Source of the DNA: Paramecium sonneborni
Taxonomy: Eukaryota > Ciliophora > Oligohymenophorea > Peniculida > Parameciidae
Reading direction: 5' to 3'
DNA: 64,000 bases
Assembly: GCA_905182985.1 (NCBI GenBank)
Contig: CAJJDN010000001.1
Coordinates: 433,504-497,503, forward strand
Made by a program: the position numbers and the translations under genes. The notes beneath the pieces were generated by a model. That model was not told the DNA's origin. It saw only the letters and a list, made by a program, of their open reading frames with translations, and did not search any database. Of the stretch, positions 1 through 14,401 are shown in pieces; the first letter of the stretch is position 1; each line of letters begins with the position of its first letter.

Positions 1-1634
1 CATTAACGAAAGCAATTAATAATTGTGCTATAGAAGCAGTAAAATTATTACTCAGCGTTGATCCAAATCTAGTAGAATATGCTATTGATTTTGATGTAGT
101 AAATTCAAATCAAAAAATGAAATCTTTAATTTAATAAGCTTAATTATAAAAAATGTTATCCTAGAATCAAATATATTAAAAAATAATCAAAATAATAAAA
201 AAACATTAAAAATATATTGTAATCAGCATTTTAGTTTTGTTTATTTTTTTTGAGCTAATTCTTTTTATAATTAGTGAAGTATAGAAAGTATGATAATTAA
301 ATTATTTATTTTAGACTTTAAATGATGGATTTTTAGGTTTAATATTTGATATTGGTTTTATAATTGGTATGTTATATTTAATATTTTATGTTGTTTGGTT
401 TATGTTGAAATCTACAGATAATTAGAAATAAGGAACTAAAGTCTTAAAATAAAGAACACAAATAGTAAATAATGAAAATAGTGAAGCTTAATAAGTAAAT
501 TTAATGGTTTAAGAATAAAAATAAGAATCTAAAAAAAAAGAAAAAAAAGTTAATCAATTTAAATCGTCTACAGGAAAGAATTTGATATAATCAGACGAAT
601 ATATGCCTATGGCATTTCATACAACTAATGATTAGATTTAAGAGGATGATGAGGAAGAAGAAAATGAAGAATTAATCAATAATTAATAAGAGTAAGAGTA
701 AGAGGAATTGAATGAAAAAGAGAAATTCTTAAAAAAATTTTAAAGAGAGAGTTAAAATAAATTTAATTTATATCAAATTGATCTAACACCCTCTTTTTTA
801 GAAGGTGTTAGTCTGAAGGATTTTTTGAAATTAAATTATAAAGCAGTTGAAGATTTAATTGATCAAATGCATACAAAACCTTCTTATTATTTTAAATTTG
901 CAAATAAAATAAATTAATTTAAATAAGAAATAGATTCACTTTTAGAAATAAATGATCCTTTATGGTATAATGGTTTTACTATCATTCATTTAGTTTATTT
1001 TTTATTTGAGACAAATAGATTTAAATTAATATAAAGAATAGATTGGAATAGAATTTGTTTTACTTGTCTCTCATATAAATTGCCTAGAACTTATCATTGT
1101 TCTAGTTGCAATATGTGTGTAAATTATTTAAGTTAAAAATATAGGTTAAAGATTATCATTTTCATTCTAAATTTTTAGGGAAATGTATAAATTCGACAAA
1201 TCATTTATTTTATTTTCTTTTAGTTCTTTCATTAACGATATTGATTGATTTTTATCTTTTATTTACGTTTTTGCATTACTATGATAAAATCAACTCTATA
1301 GTCATATTGATACCAAATATATTTTTTTTGATAGATTAATTTAGTAGAGCATAATCATTTATATTCTTAATAAATGTAGCATTATCCTTTATTTTAAATT
1401 TTGAATTTTTAGTTGAAGTATTAATATTATTTTATTGATTAGATAACATGTATATTGAATAATATGACTCGTAATGAACTTTTTAATAGCCATAGATATA
1501 AATATTTATATATGCCTGCCTTTTTATCAAATGGATAAGTCTAAATGAGATACACTAATAGATTAGAATAAGGAATAGCAATAAATTTGTTTAATTTTAT
1601 AAAAAATTCATTCAGAAATTTAAAATTAATATGA
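1..1634 (+). CDS. Ankyrin-repeat DHHC-type palmitoyltransferase, 3' part
   Basis: Reading frame 3 is open from the window edge and ends at TGA 1632-1634; the start lies upstream. The first residues (about 3-110) resemble the end of an ankyrin repeat (AIEAVKLLLSVDPNLVEYA). Hydrophobic segments and an acidic, Q/E-rich stretch follow, then a zinc-binding DHHC cysteine-rich domain (LPRTYHCSSCNMC, then GKC), two more hydrophobic segments and MTRNE in the place of the TTxE motif. Three introns restore the frame: 288-314, 1119-1144 and 1418-1442. Ankyrin plus DHHC is the layout of Akr1/ZDHHC13/17 enzymes, which S-acylate proteins at Golgi or vesicle membranes. The catalytic block reads DYHFHSKFLGKC; aligned on the following K-F-L, DHHC becomes HFHS, so the catalytic cysteine position holds serine. 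Family assignment is firm; activity is doubtful. Confidence 0.8.
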
Positions 1635-2180
1635 AAGAAATATTTATTTTATTTGAAAATGAAAAATAAAGCAATTTTGTTGATATTTTTTTTTAAGAAT
1701 TAAATTATATTAATACATAAATATTTTCTGCCTAATTAAAAGATTTAGAGAACTCAGTAAAAGTGATAAAATTGAATAAAGAAAATAAGAAAGCAGAAGT
1801 TGACTAATTTACTACTTTCCCTCTTCTTGGTACAATAAAAATTTAACTAAAAATAAGTATTTTAAATAAAAATGAAACTAGCCACTCTGTGATGGTTCTC
1901 AAAAAGAAACATCATTTAAGCCATTTAGATTAAATTAGAATAATAATAAAAAGATTACTTGGAATTATGTAAAAGTAAATTAACAAAGGATATACCTTTT
2001 TCTCATGGCTAAACTTATGTTAATCTGAAAAATAATCAGGCCATTATGTGTTTTTAATATTAAATTTTGTTTTGGAAATCTATTTACAATTCTATTTATT
2101 ATTTAAAAGAATAAAAAGAAATATATTTATTAAAAATTATTTATATAATACAGGATTGAATAATTAATTAATTATAATCC
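1635..2180. other. Interval between DHHC gene and dynein gene; no assigned gene
   Basis: About 550 bp between the stop of the DHHC gene and the stop of the convergent dynein gene. A long TGA-free plus-strand frame runs through about 1720-2160 and looks moderately protein-like (motif SVMVLKKKHHLSH). It has no clear start and no family I recognise. With TGA as the only stop, open frames of 100 codons arise easily in such AT-rich DNA, so I do not call a gene. Confidence 0.35.
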
Positions 2181-5100
2181 TCAATTAGCTTAGACGATTA
2201 ACGCTACTCCTCTTTTAGACCAATGTTCTTTATTGTTATTTATTGGTACTTTTATTTTACATATAAAATTAACTGATAATCCATTTGATGTTAAAACTCC
2301 TTTTCTTTAAGAAGTATTATATAGTGGACATGAATAATATTTATGAGTTTTGATAATTTCTTAAGTTGGGCAAAATTAGATAATAGGACACGGATAAAAT
2401 AACATACTACTTGATGGTTCTGCTAAAGTTAAATCTTGGAAATCAAAAGATGCTCCATCTATGGATATTCCATTTGTATAAACTTCATATCCAATTTCTG
2501 TAGGCTCATCTTAATGAAATTTAAAATTAAATCTTAATTGATCAATAGGAATTTTAGATTTTCTTGAATATTATTATAAAATTGCAGTTAAGAAACCTTA
2601 TATAAAAAATAATCCACCTAGCCAAAAGACTATAGGTTATCCTTTTGTAATCCATAAATTAAGAAATTCGATTCTTTGTTTTAAATCAGTTATCCATGAA
2701 CCTAAAGATTTGGTTGTTAAATAAGATAAAGCCAACCATGATTCAGGTATTTTATTATCAAATACAGAATTGTATATTTCTAAAGATTAATCAGAAATAT
2801 TAATAAATCCATCTAAACCTTAAACAAGTACACTTAAAGAATCTTAAATCTTAGCTAAAAGTTTATTATATTTTGTAATTTCTTATTGTATTACTGCATT
2901 TAAAGGATTATCTTATGTTAATGGAAACAATTATTAAATTTATTCAATATTAAATTGTTAAGGTAAGTTTTTCAGAATTTCTGAACTCTTTTTGCATACT
3001 AAACTATCAGTATGTTTTTAAGCTTAATCTCCATAAGTTCTAGGCAATAATTATAAAATCACTGAACTTAAATTCTCAGTCTCTAATATTGCTGAATATA
3101 TTTCTGCATTTGCATGTAAACCAAATAATTAAGGAGGATCGTTTAATGGTAATTAAGATATATAATCATTATAACCTTTTAAATTCATCTAAGGTGGTAT
3201 TTAATAAATATCATAAAATATATAGTCTTGAGAAATTGTCTTTTAATTCACTAAATCCTCTACATAAATTTTTAAGAGTTTTCTATCCATTGGATCTGTT
3301 ACTCTACCTCCATAATTATTTTCTGCAATCAAATAATGAAGAGCATCCCAAGGTATTTCAGAATATTAATCTAAAAAAAATACTATCTGCTCTTTTGAAA
3401 TCTCCAAATCATGTTATGAAAAATTGTATCCAATATTCCATCCTAATGGACCATATTTCTTTCTTTCTAATAAACAAGCATGCAATAATGAAAGCGAAAA
3501 AAATAAATTCTTCCATTCTTTCAGTTTCTTACATTATTCAAATTTATCTGCGTCTAAAGTTTAATAAGATCTTAACATATTATTTTTTAATCCTCTTGGT
3601 AATTCATATGTAATTTTTAAAGCTAAAATTATTTTATCATAAATATACATTTTAATATAACATTATGTGGTAATATTGAAGTAGGTTAAGAAGTTAACCA
3701 TAACCTGAAATCAGCATTTATTTCTTTCTTATATTGAGTCTCAAATAATTATTCTAAATCTGGCATAAAAGAGGATGCTAAATGACAGTTCTATAGTAAT
3801 ACCCAAGAACCTTAAGACATAGCACTAAGTATCATTTTTATTGCCAACTAACTTTGACCTTGTCCTAAAGAAATTTAATTAAATTTATCTTCACAATCAT
3901 ACTTAGATGCCAATTTAATAATTTCTTATCTAGGGTCTGCTCCTGGAGTAATCAAGCATAATAAAGGAATTTTACAATCTGATTTTAAATAAAATTATTC
4001 AAAGGTTGTTGGAATATTCTCTAAAAAAGCATTTCCAATTTATTTTCTTATCATTTCATTAGTGGCTTAAATAAATTATTCAGGTTTAATAATCTTAATT
4101 AGCATATTTATCTAATACTAATCTAAATCTCTATATTACATTTTATAAGATGTTTAACTAACATAGAAACTATCCCAAAAATGTTTTTATTCAACAAATT
4201 CAGAGCAAATACTTTCAAATATTTATGGAAACTGAATAGTTAAATCTACAAGTTCTAACCACATTTTATTAGTTAACCAAGTAAATCCTTTTGGCATTTA
4301 AATATCCGTTGATGCAAGAGTACAACCCATCACAGTTGTTCTAATAAGATCTGTTGGAACATTCATCATTTTCACACACAATAAAAATCTAAAAATTAAT
4401 TTATCTTTTTCCAATAAGGATCTATTAATTTATGTATAAAGTGTCAAAATAAATTTTTCAATAATATTTTAGTTTCGTTTAGATTTTTCATATTACGCCT
4501 CTCTAATTGACTTTGTGTAAAGTGAGAAATAGAAGTCAAGTGACCATAAATATGTATGTTCTATCACTGCAAGATCATTTAAAATAAAATATAAACTTGC
4601 TACTTTTTCAGCAGCAGGTTTATAAAATTATCGTATTTGATTGAAATTAACTCTATCATATTCAAGTCCTTTTAATTTTTCTTCAATGGAAAGGCTTTCA
4701 TCTTTTGATTTTTAAAGTGTTTAAATAAGATCTTCATTTTCTAACAATTCTCCTTATGATTCAGAAAGCAATTTTAAAATTAAAGTTTCTGTTTAAATAA
4801 GTTTATTTTTATTAATAAAATTAGATTGTATATTTTTAATTCTTTATTCTTCCTTTTATGGTTCATCTATTTTAACAACAATATTTAAAAGTTAATCAAC
4901 AAGTCCTTCTTATGTAACTTGAAACATTAACATATTTACCATAACACAGACTTATGGTTAAAAATGAGGATTATTAAGTTTAGTAGTCATATAAAATCTA
5001 AAATCATTTGAATATTCAATTAATTTTTCTCCAAATTTGATTGAACATTTATTTTACTTTCTTATAATTTTTTATTATAGAATTGGTTCATAAAGAGGAT

Positions 5101-8100
5101 CAATACTTTATCCTAGATTTTCAAGTAATACAGGATATCCAATTTAAATAGCATGTTCTAATTATAATTAAACTTATTATGGTGGTTATGTTGAATTCAG
5201 AATTAATAATACTTTAATATCTTCCATATTTTTAATCCATTCATTAGCTTATAATTAAGGATCAATCATAAGTGGCCATCTTGTAGATTGTTTTAATATA
5301 ATAGCGTTATCTATAGAAAAAGAATCATTAGGTAATTTTTATTATATCCATTTATTTATTTAGATTGGATCACATAATTATACTTATAATGTATAATCAT
5401 CAGAAAAGTTTACTTAATTTTATTTAAGTTTTAATTTCCAAAATTATAGACATTATTCTCTGTATTAAATTGGAAATACACCTAAATAAGATATAATAGC
5501 AGCACTAATTAAACAATCCCCATCAGCATTTGATTATTCTGATTTGTAAGCAATAACTTTCTTTTTCCATCTTTATTTTTCTTCTCCTAATCCATTTGTC
5601 AATTTTTCTGCTCTATTTAATTATGCTTAAATTTATGAAACCTTTTTTTCAATTTCTTCTTTTTCTTTTCTAGCTTTTTAGTATTCTACAGATAATACAT
5701 TTAAAACAAGCATAGCTTCTGCTAATGCTTATCTTTTTATTTCAACTTATTCTTCAGCTAATTTAAGATTTTTTTCAGCTTCAACTAGTTAAGCTTTTTT
5801 TGGTTCAATAATTTCAACAGCTTCATAAGTAGAATAAACTGCTCTAATCCAATCAGCTAGATTTCCTGCAGCCATTGAAGCATTAAATACTTTATCTCTT
5901 TCAAATAATGGATTTTAAATAAAAACAGATAATTTTTATATTTTAGTAGGATTTATTGCTCTAATCTCTTCTATTTTCATTTTTTTTATTCTTTTTATCA
6001 ATTTATCATTTAAAACATATTTTTTTGAATATTCCCAAAAATCTTCCATTTGTGCTGGTTCTTTTCCATTATTTTTACCTTTAACTTTTTCATCCTCTTA
6101 AAATGCATAACATAATCCTTGCATAACTACTGCTGCTGAAGGAGGAGGTTTTTGGAACGATTTTAATAATATCATATCATCTTTTGTTATTTTTTCCAGT
6201 GCCTCAGTTGCTTTTGATAATAACGGAAGTACATTATCTAATTACTTTTAACATATATCTTTTAATTAATTAGCTTCTTCTCTTTTTAAACTACATTATT
6301 ATTCATCATATTCACAAATTAATCTGGTTTAATCTGCTTCTTTTTATTTTTTTTATATATTCTTAAGTAATTCAAGATTTTCAACAGTTGCTTTTTCTAA
6401 TTTTGGTTGTAATTCAAATAAAACTTTTCTTATTTTATCTACTTCCTTTTCAGTTTAAATAATTTTCTCAACCCCAGTTTCAAATTTATCTATAGAAATT
6501 CTTGAATTTTCATTTTTTTCAGTATGAATTTTTTTGAAAGTTGCTAATAATTGTAAATATTAGGTTGGTGTGACATAAAAATGTCTTCTAAGTTCTTGAG
6601 TAAATCTTTCTTTGATTTCTAAAACTTTGTGATGAATATCAACTGCTATTTTTACTAAATTTTAAGGTAAAAATTAACTGGCAGTAGATTCTAATGCTTC
6701 ATCAGGCCAACTCATAAACCAATCAATAGTAGAACAATTAATAATAGTTGGAAACATCCTTAATCTCTTTCTAAATTAAGTTCCAACAGGTTACATACAT
6801 AAAATTACATGAGTATTTAATTTACAATTTAAGACAAATTTAGGATATGTCATTTCTTCTTATATTTTAATTCTTTCTTCAGGAGGAAACAAATGTGGTA
6901 TTTCTCCATGACTCATTATATTGCATACATCTTCTAACATAGATTCTGTTTAAAATTAAGAATCGTTAAAAATAATTGTAGATTTATGATCATCCAAACC
7001 TATATGTTTTAGAATACCTAAAAGTTAATCATCCCATTATCTTGGATCAACCATTTACACATGTTCATTGAAAATTATATAGTTAGCTAATTTTGAAAGG
7101 GATGCTTAATATGATAATAATAATTACTTCTTCCTGTTCCTCCCATTCCAACCAATAAAGCATGACCTTAAACAGCTAATAATATTCTAGCTATTCTTGA
7201 AATATGCAAAACTGCATTATTAAATAAAATCAGACTTAAAGTATGTTGTTGATTCATTTAATTGTACTCTTCAAGAACTTGCTATAATTTTTATTTTACA
7301 TTTAACACATTACCTGCATCATCATAAACATTAAGTAAGAAAGATACATAAATTAAGTTTTTGTAATCTTAAATTTAATAACCTATTTAAGTAGTTGATT
7401 CTTTAAGAACATTCTCAAAAATCTTCAAATCATAACTATCTATCAATCTATCACTAAATACTCTCAAACACTCATGAGTCCAGAGCTTAACTAAATTGTA
7501 TTAATTATTTATTCTTGTCACTTTACTCATTCCCTCAAAAACCTTAATTAAATCTCTTAAATTGTAAATATATAAGCTTTTAGCAGGAGTCGGTAACAAG
7601 CTCAATTAAATTTTATCATAAACTTAAATTGTATGATAAACAAGATCATTTCTTAATTTTAAAATATCTTATGATGGTTAAATCTTTAGGAAAACCCAAT
7701 CAACAAAGACTAATAAAATGTTTGAAATGCTTTGATTATCAAAACCACCAATATACAATAGATTAAAATATCTAAGATATCGCTTACTCACTTAATCCCT
7801 TCCTCCACTTGCTGGTTACATAGCACTTAGAAATGTAATATCACACATATATTTAAATTCTTTATTTTCAAGATCATACCATCCTCCTTAATCCATCCAT
7901 TATCTCAATAACTCAATAGCTGGTTGAGCACCTTAGGGTTCTCTAAATGGCATATTAAGATCATCTACAAATATAATAATATGTCCTTCTTCAGCTCCAT
8001 AGTATCCTTTCCTTCTCCTCTTATTTATTTTAGTTTCAATCAATCTTTATAGACTATTACTTGTTGTTTATCCTGAACAAGTAATTTAAAATTTAGAGAA

Positions 8101-11100
8101 TTTATTCATAGATAATGATTTTCCTGTACTTGTTGGACCACAAAATAGAAAATGCAATCCCATTTTACAAAAATAATCATTCCTCATTAATTCAGCAGTA
8201 GGTATAATAATTTCATGAAATTGCATACCAGGTTATACTTCAAATTTTTCAGTTAACTAAAAATTAAATCATAAATACATCAGTCCATTTTATCCATTAA
8301 CCATCCTAAAATACACAAGAAAAGAATTCAATTTTTTCTGGAAAGTATAATTTTAATTCTAGATCATCTCCAAACTTAGTTTTAAATCCACTTTTATTAG
8401 TTCTAAAAAGTTTATGTAAAAAATCATTGAATAAAGATCTTCCTTTTTCTTCTAAACATCCTCCAATCGACCAGACTAGAGCAAATATTAAACAACTATC
8501 CCAATTATTATTATTTTATTAATTTAAAGAGAGAGATTTTAATAGCTAAACCAATAATGAGACAAAACTCTAAACCATAAGATTGATAGTATCATAGACA
8601 GGAAATTACACATACTCTTTGGCCCAAGAATATGAGTGATCTAAGAGACTAAATTTATAACTAGTAATAATTACAATCTCATTCTTCTAATAAAATATTA
8701 TTTATCTAAATCACCTGGTAATTAAATACTTTAAACTTGTAAATACCTTTAATAATAACATCAATATTTACCAGTCAATTTAGAGAAAATAAACCATACC
8801 ACATCTGGATATTGTAGCTGGTGAGGCAGCAGATAAATCTTCAACTTCAAATAGCATACACATTGTTTATGGTATCTTTAAGATTTCACCTGAAGTCAAA
8901 CACAATTTTTTATTGTCATCCAAAACTGTGTTTAAATTTTCTATCCATAATGAATCTACAGGTCCATCAAACCAAATCCAAATTTTCGTTGGCCTAGTTA
9001 AGTTATCTCTTATTAATATAGGTAAGATTCCATCTGACCATTATTTAGTATCTGGATCAAGTTTACCATATAATTAATCAGTGGTAACAGCTTTTGGATT
9101 TAATTTTAGCGTTTAAGCATTTAATGATTTACCTAGAGTTGAAATGGCTGCTGTTTTACCAGAGAAAGTTTTTCCAATACACATAACACCATTTCTCACA
9201 GATATAGTATTATTTAATTGCTGACATTTTTCTTAAAAATCGATATCTGGTTAATAATTGCTTTCAAAGCATGAATCAATTAAAATTTGAGAAGTTTAAG
9301 ATAATGGATTAACACTAGGAAATAAATCTTAAGTGATTGCTAAGAATAATTAGATATCACTCAAAGTAAACTTAGGTTTATTAACATTTATTAAAGCTGT
9401 TAAACAAATGACTTCTTCAGTTCCAATATTCAATTATTTAGCTGTACTTAATACAGCTTTGAGTACTCTCATTCCAAAATCATAATGTTCTTAAGGAGAT
9501 AATTATTCATTGCATAATTTTAAGCATGTAACAATTTTGGGACTTAATTCTCTAGCTTTTTCAAAACCTATGCTATATAAATAGATTTCAGCTATCATGG
9601 CATAATCAGGTACCATCATGGCACAAGGTCGAAAGAGTATTTTTAAATTATCAGGTAATTCTGATCGACCAGCATAACCAGGATTCATAGTTACATTAAT
9701 AGCGCAAGTAGGGATTAGATTAATTTCCTCACCTTCAAAAGTAAATCTGTTTCTTTTTTCTTTAATTGCTTTCTAAATAGTAAATATCTATTAAGCAACT
9801 ACTGATAAAACTTCTGGATCAATTCTATTGAATTCATCAAAACAACACCAAGCTCCAGATGATGAAAGACCCTTGAAAAATTTACCTTTTTAATATTAAT
9901 GTAATTAATTTACCCATCGCTATATAATTTAATCCATCTGAACAATTAAAAACAATGCATGGCATAGCAACTGCTTTGGCTAAATCTTTGACAGTTTCAG
10001 ATTTACCAGTTCCGGCTGGACCTTCAGGAGCTCCCCCATAATTTAAATGCATAGCACTTAATAATGTTCTTTAACATCGATCTGTTAATGATGTTATTAC
10101 TAATCTGGTTACTTTACCTAAGTATTCGAATCCATATTAAATCTATGCATTTACCATTCTTACATTTACTCCCTCATCTTCAAAATAATATCTTAATTAT
10201 GAAACCCATGCAAAATCATAAATACTTTTTACATCTTAATGAATCAATTATTAAACTATATCCTTACAATGTACTTCCATTACCACCATTGCTTCCAAAG
10301 TAGTTTTCATTACTAATCTTTCCTCATTCCTTACTAATTATACTGTCTCCTACAATTATTTAGTTAGAATATCTAAATGAATATGTAAATTCATTTTTTA
10401 TAATTCCCTTATGGCTATTTCTGTATTTCTTGTCCACTTTATATGATCAGCTAATAATATACATTATGTGGGCCATTTACTTATATAATCCTATTTTTAC
10501 GAATTCAAATCTTATAATGTTTTGTTTAATTAAGTTCTTAATGTTAAATTCATTACTCTCTATAATTCACATAACCATTATTCTACGTTTCCTTATTTCT
10601 CTCCTTTAAATAATTCTATCCTATTATCAAATATAACCAACTCTTATTATGAAGACATCATTCCCAATAATGTATGATTTCCTTCAAATTTCAATTCATG
10701 CATTCCTTCAAAACATTTGAAAATATGTTTTTATAACAATCTTGGATCTTTCACCAATGCTAAAATTTCTATTAATTCTTCATCTGAAACAAAATAAAAT
10801 CTTGGAAATAAAGTTCTTTTCTATTCTAAGTATTTTGATAAGGATTTCTATATCGAATCCAACAATTAAACATTATTTTAAAACTCTTGCTTAATTTTCT
10901 CATTATCTATCGAATCCCATAAAATTTTATTCTTATTCAATATTCCCATCTATTATCTATATGATTAATCAACCATCTTAAAATATTCAGTTTCCTCCAC
11001 TAATTTTCTCTTTATATCTTCACTTGCAAATATTGGATCCAAATACATCCAATGTTTTTAACATTTCATTCCCAATTCTAATGTATCCTAAATCAATACA

Positions 11101-14100
11101 ATTTTATATTCTAATTAATTTGCTTTACCTAATACCATTTTTATATGTTGTTAGCTCTTTAACATAGATAATACATTTAATTATTCATCCAATAGAGTTT
11201 ATACTTCCTCATAATTTTTCTAAATAAATGTTTCTCTAAATTCTTGCAATTCTATTTCAATTATTACTAACTTATCATACATTTCATTAAGTCTTTTTTC
11301 AATATTCCAACCCTTCTCAACTTTTTATGATAATTATACTACTTATTCTTTAACATTCAAAATTCCTCTCTAAATTAGTGATTATAAAGAAAAATCTTCT
11401 TTTGGATCAAAGTTTTAAATCCTACATTCCTTAAAAAGTTCTCTCCATAATACTGGCTTTTTAGTAAATGCTTCTATTGCAAGTGTTTCAACAACCCATA
11501 AATTATCTTTAAATGCATCTAAAGCCCTTCTAAAACCTCTTGTTACAGATTATCCATTTTCATCACTAATTTCTTTAAATGTATTTGATAATATCATTGT
11601 TTCATTTACATAATATGTCAATTTTTAGAGGATTTGTTAATGATTCAAATTTTTAAATGAACCATAAAGCCAGGATTCCTTTTAAAATTCATATTCATTT
11701 GCTAACTCCCATAAATACTAAAAAGGTTTGAAATCTGTCATAAGTTAATTAAATTCTCGATATTGTGATAAAGGTATTTAAAACATAGTTTCCCTCTAAT
11801 TAAATGAGTTTATTTATTCTTAACCTTAAAATATCCAATCAGCCAATATTTTCATTTCATTTGCTTATTGTTTCACAATACCAAATTAATTAAATCCTTT
11901 TATCTTTGTAAATTGTTCTTTCATTGAAAATAATTTTTCTGTAAATTCTTCCTTATCATGCTCTAATTTTTAAAAGAATTATCTCTCAATAGATTCTATT
12001 TATCTACTATTTGTTTTTATGCTTTTTTTAATTTCTTTTGGCCATTATAATAGGTAATAATATTCTTTCATTAATAGTTAATCGTACTCTTAAAATATTT
12101 CATCCAGATAATTAATAAATTTCTTACTAATAACTAATTAAGATCATATTTACATTTATGTAATCTCTAAATACTATTTTGAAAACTAAATCTTTATTTC
12201 ATCTAAAAACAGCTTCAATTCAATCAAATCTTCTTCTGTTTAAGGAACTGTTGAAGTTTTAGCATACATTTCTTAGTAATATGTTTTTATGTTGGTCACA
12301 TTGTGCTTAATTATTTCGATTAATTTTTACACAATCATTTAATAATTTTCTTGCGCTCTCTATATTAAAATTTATTTTATTTCTTTAGAATTTAATGTAA
12401 AAAGTCCAATTATTTGATTATCTATGAAGTTATAATTTATTTCTCTTTATGCTTTGCTTAAATTATCTAATGCTTCTCGAATAATAGAGAGTCTAATCTA
12501 GTTTAAAGAAGGTTTCTCTTTTCCTTCGATTCCAAAAATTTTATTAATTGCTTTAGTTTTCATTGGCATCAATAAATATTAATATGGTAAAAATTTCTTG
12601 CAAAATTATTAACATTTAGAATATTCTTTCTCTATCAAATCTGCTGTTTCTTATTTGGTTACTTCAAAAAAAGCCAAATTTTCCCTTTCTATTGAATACT
12701 GCTAAGGAATCTTCAATAATGGAACTATTTCACTCTCAATTTTATTTAATTAAGAAATTATGTTGAACAAACATCTATTTGGATATGTTGCAATATTGAT
12801 AACGGCATTTATGGGAATATCCAAAGTGATTAATTCTAAATCATCATTGATAGAATTTCTGGATTATTCAAACTTTTCAAGTTTCTATTTATTCATTCCA
12901 ACAATTTTTAATTAAAACAAAGAAGTGGCAACTAATTTTATATTCTATTAAATTAATTGAAACTTTTAATAAAATCTAATTATCTTCTATTATTCATCTC
13001 TTAATAGTTTATAAAGATATTCAGTATAATGTAAATCAAACCTTTTCACAACACTTTTCAAATCACTTGCAACATATTCAGGCATAGTTATATTGAAGAA
13101 ATTAAATGTATTCTATAAATTTTCTTAAATTTATGCGTAAATAAAGAATCTTTATTTTTTTAGTTGTTATTCAATTCTATTCATATTCGAATCAATTAGC
13201 TATTCAAATTTATCCCATGTGACTGGTAAAAGAACTTTATCAAATTCAAATAAATTGACTTTGAAATTATTCATAAATTTTATCATTTATAACCAACAAT
13301 CTATGACAGCCTTATTCACAAACATAAGATTTTTCTTTAATTATGATTGTGATGTATAAAATACTTTCATTCTGGGAATTGGAACAAATTTTTATTTATA
13401 TTTAGTTAAATCTTTTAAATAAACACATTTCTTCATGTTTTATTAATACATATCTTCAACCTATGTAATTAAGTTATTAATTAAATTTTAATTCTTATAC
13501 TTTGAAAATCTAATTTAAAGTTTCTATTTTAATTGATCAGAGATTTAATTAACTAATTTAGAATCAACAGCCATGATCCTACTAACATAAGCTAATTCAG
13601 ATTATTTTTCATGTTAATAAAGTTATCTATTTACTAAATAATTTGATACTCTTATTGAATCATGGATTCAAAAAACTATTAGTTTTAATTATTGAATTTA
13701 ATTTATAATCTATCAGCTTGTTTTTTAGGGCCTTTTGGATATTATTGAATTAAAAATTTCTCTGTCTCTTGATTATAATCTAAAATTTATACATCACACC
13801 ATTAATATTATCTAAAGGTAAATTAAAATTTACTTTTCAGATTATTTATAAAATTATCCTAAAGCATGAGGAGGTGGTTATTTTAAACATAGTTCAAACC
13901 ATTATTTATTAGTATATTCGTCTTATTTAAAATAATATTAATGTTTAATTGTTCTTTCACTTTAAAAAGGTTGTTATATTCTTTCAATTTTAAGTTTTGA
14001 TAATCCATATATAGCATATTCTTCTGATATTTTTTTTTCTGTTGAAAGGTTTAAATTGGTTGTATGAACTAATTTCCTTAATGATCGATTATTAAAGGAT

Positions 14101-14252
14101 CTATCTCGTTCAGATGATAGATCAAAATCAGAAACATTTAAAATAGCCTAAAATGATTCCTCTTATTTTCTTATTTTAGGTAAGTTGATTTGCTTCTTTA
14201 TTTTAACCAAAGGCCCAATGTTAAGTTTTCTAAGTTTAGGGGATCCACTCAT
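2181..14252 (-). CDS. Axonemal dynein heavy chain
   Basis: Minus-strand gene of 12.1 kb, start ATG at 14250-14252 ([15 protein letters not shown]), stop at 2181-2183. It encodes a motor protein of roughly 3950-4000 aa that drives ciliary beating. Visible hallmarks: AAA1 Walker [11 protein letters not shown] near 9995-10030 and Walker B CFDEFNRI just after it; AAA2 loop GKTFSGKT near 9150-9180; AAA3 GPTSTGKS near 8118-8141; AAA4 GMGGTGR near 7134-7155; the stalk/strut region ending in the AAGNLADW block near 5850; and a typical C-terminal domain up to the last codon. Several introns of 22-28 nt are present (for example one inside the AAA1 MGKFF block and two in the tail). The length fits single-headed inner-arm chains (DNAH3/7/12-like) better than the roughly 4500 aa outer-arm chains; the exact subtype is not resolved by eye. 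Confidence 0.95.
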
Positions 14253-14401
14253 CAAATTAAATTATAATTTTTTATAACAAATTATTAGAAAAACTTCAAA
14301 GTTAGTTTTCATTTGAATTTTGTTAAATTATGCAACGAATTTATTCATAAAAATAATACTATTGTAAATTTGAATGATCTTATAAAATATAATTTGATTG
14401 A

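Noticed and set aside
1720..2160. Plus-strand open frame between DHHC and dynein genes
   Set aside because: No start codon in frame without an unsupported intron, no recognised family; kept only as a note.
3089..3613. 174-aa standard-code plus-strand ORF
   Set aside because: It is antisense to the dynein heavy chain, whose minus-strand frame is conserved across this interval; no family match and biased composition.
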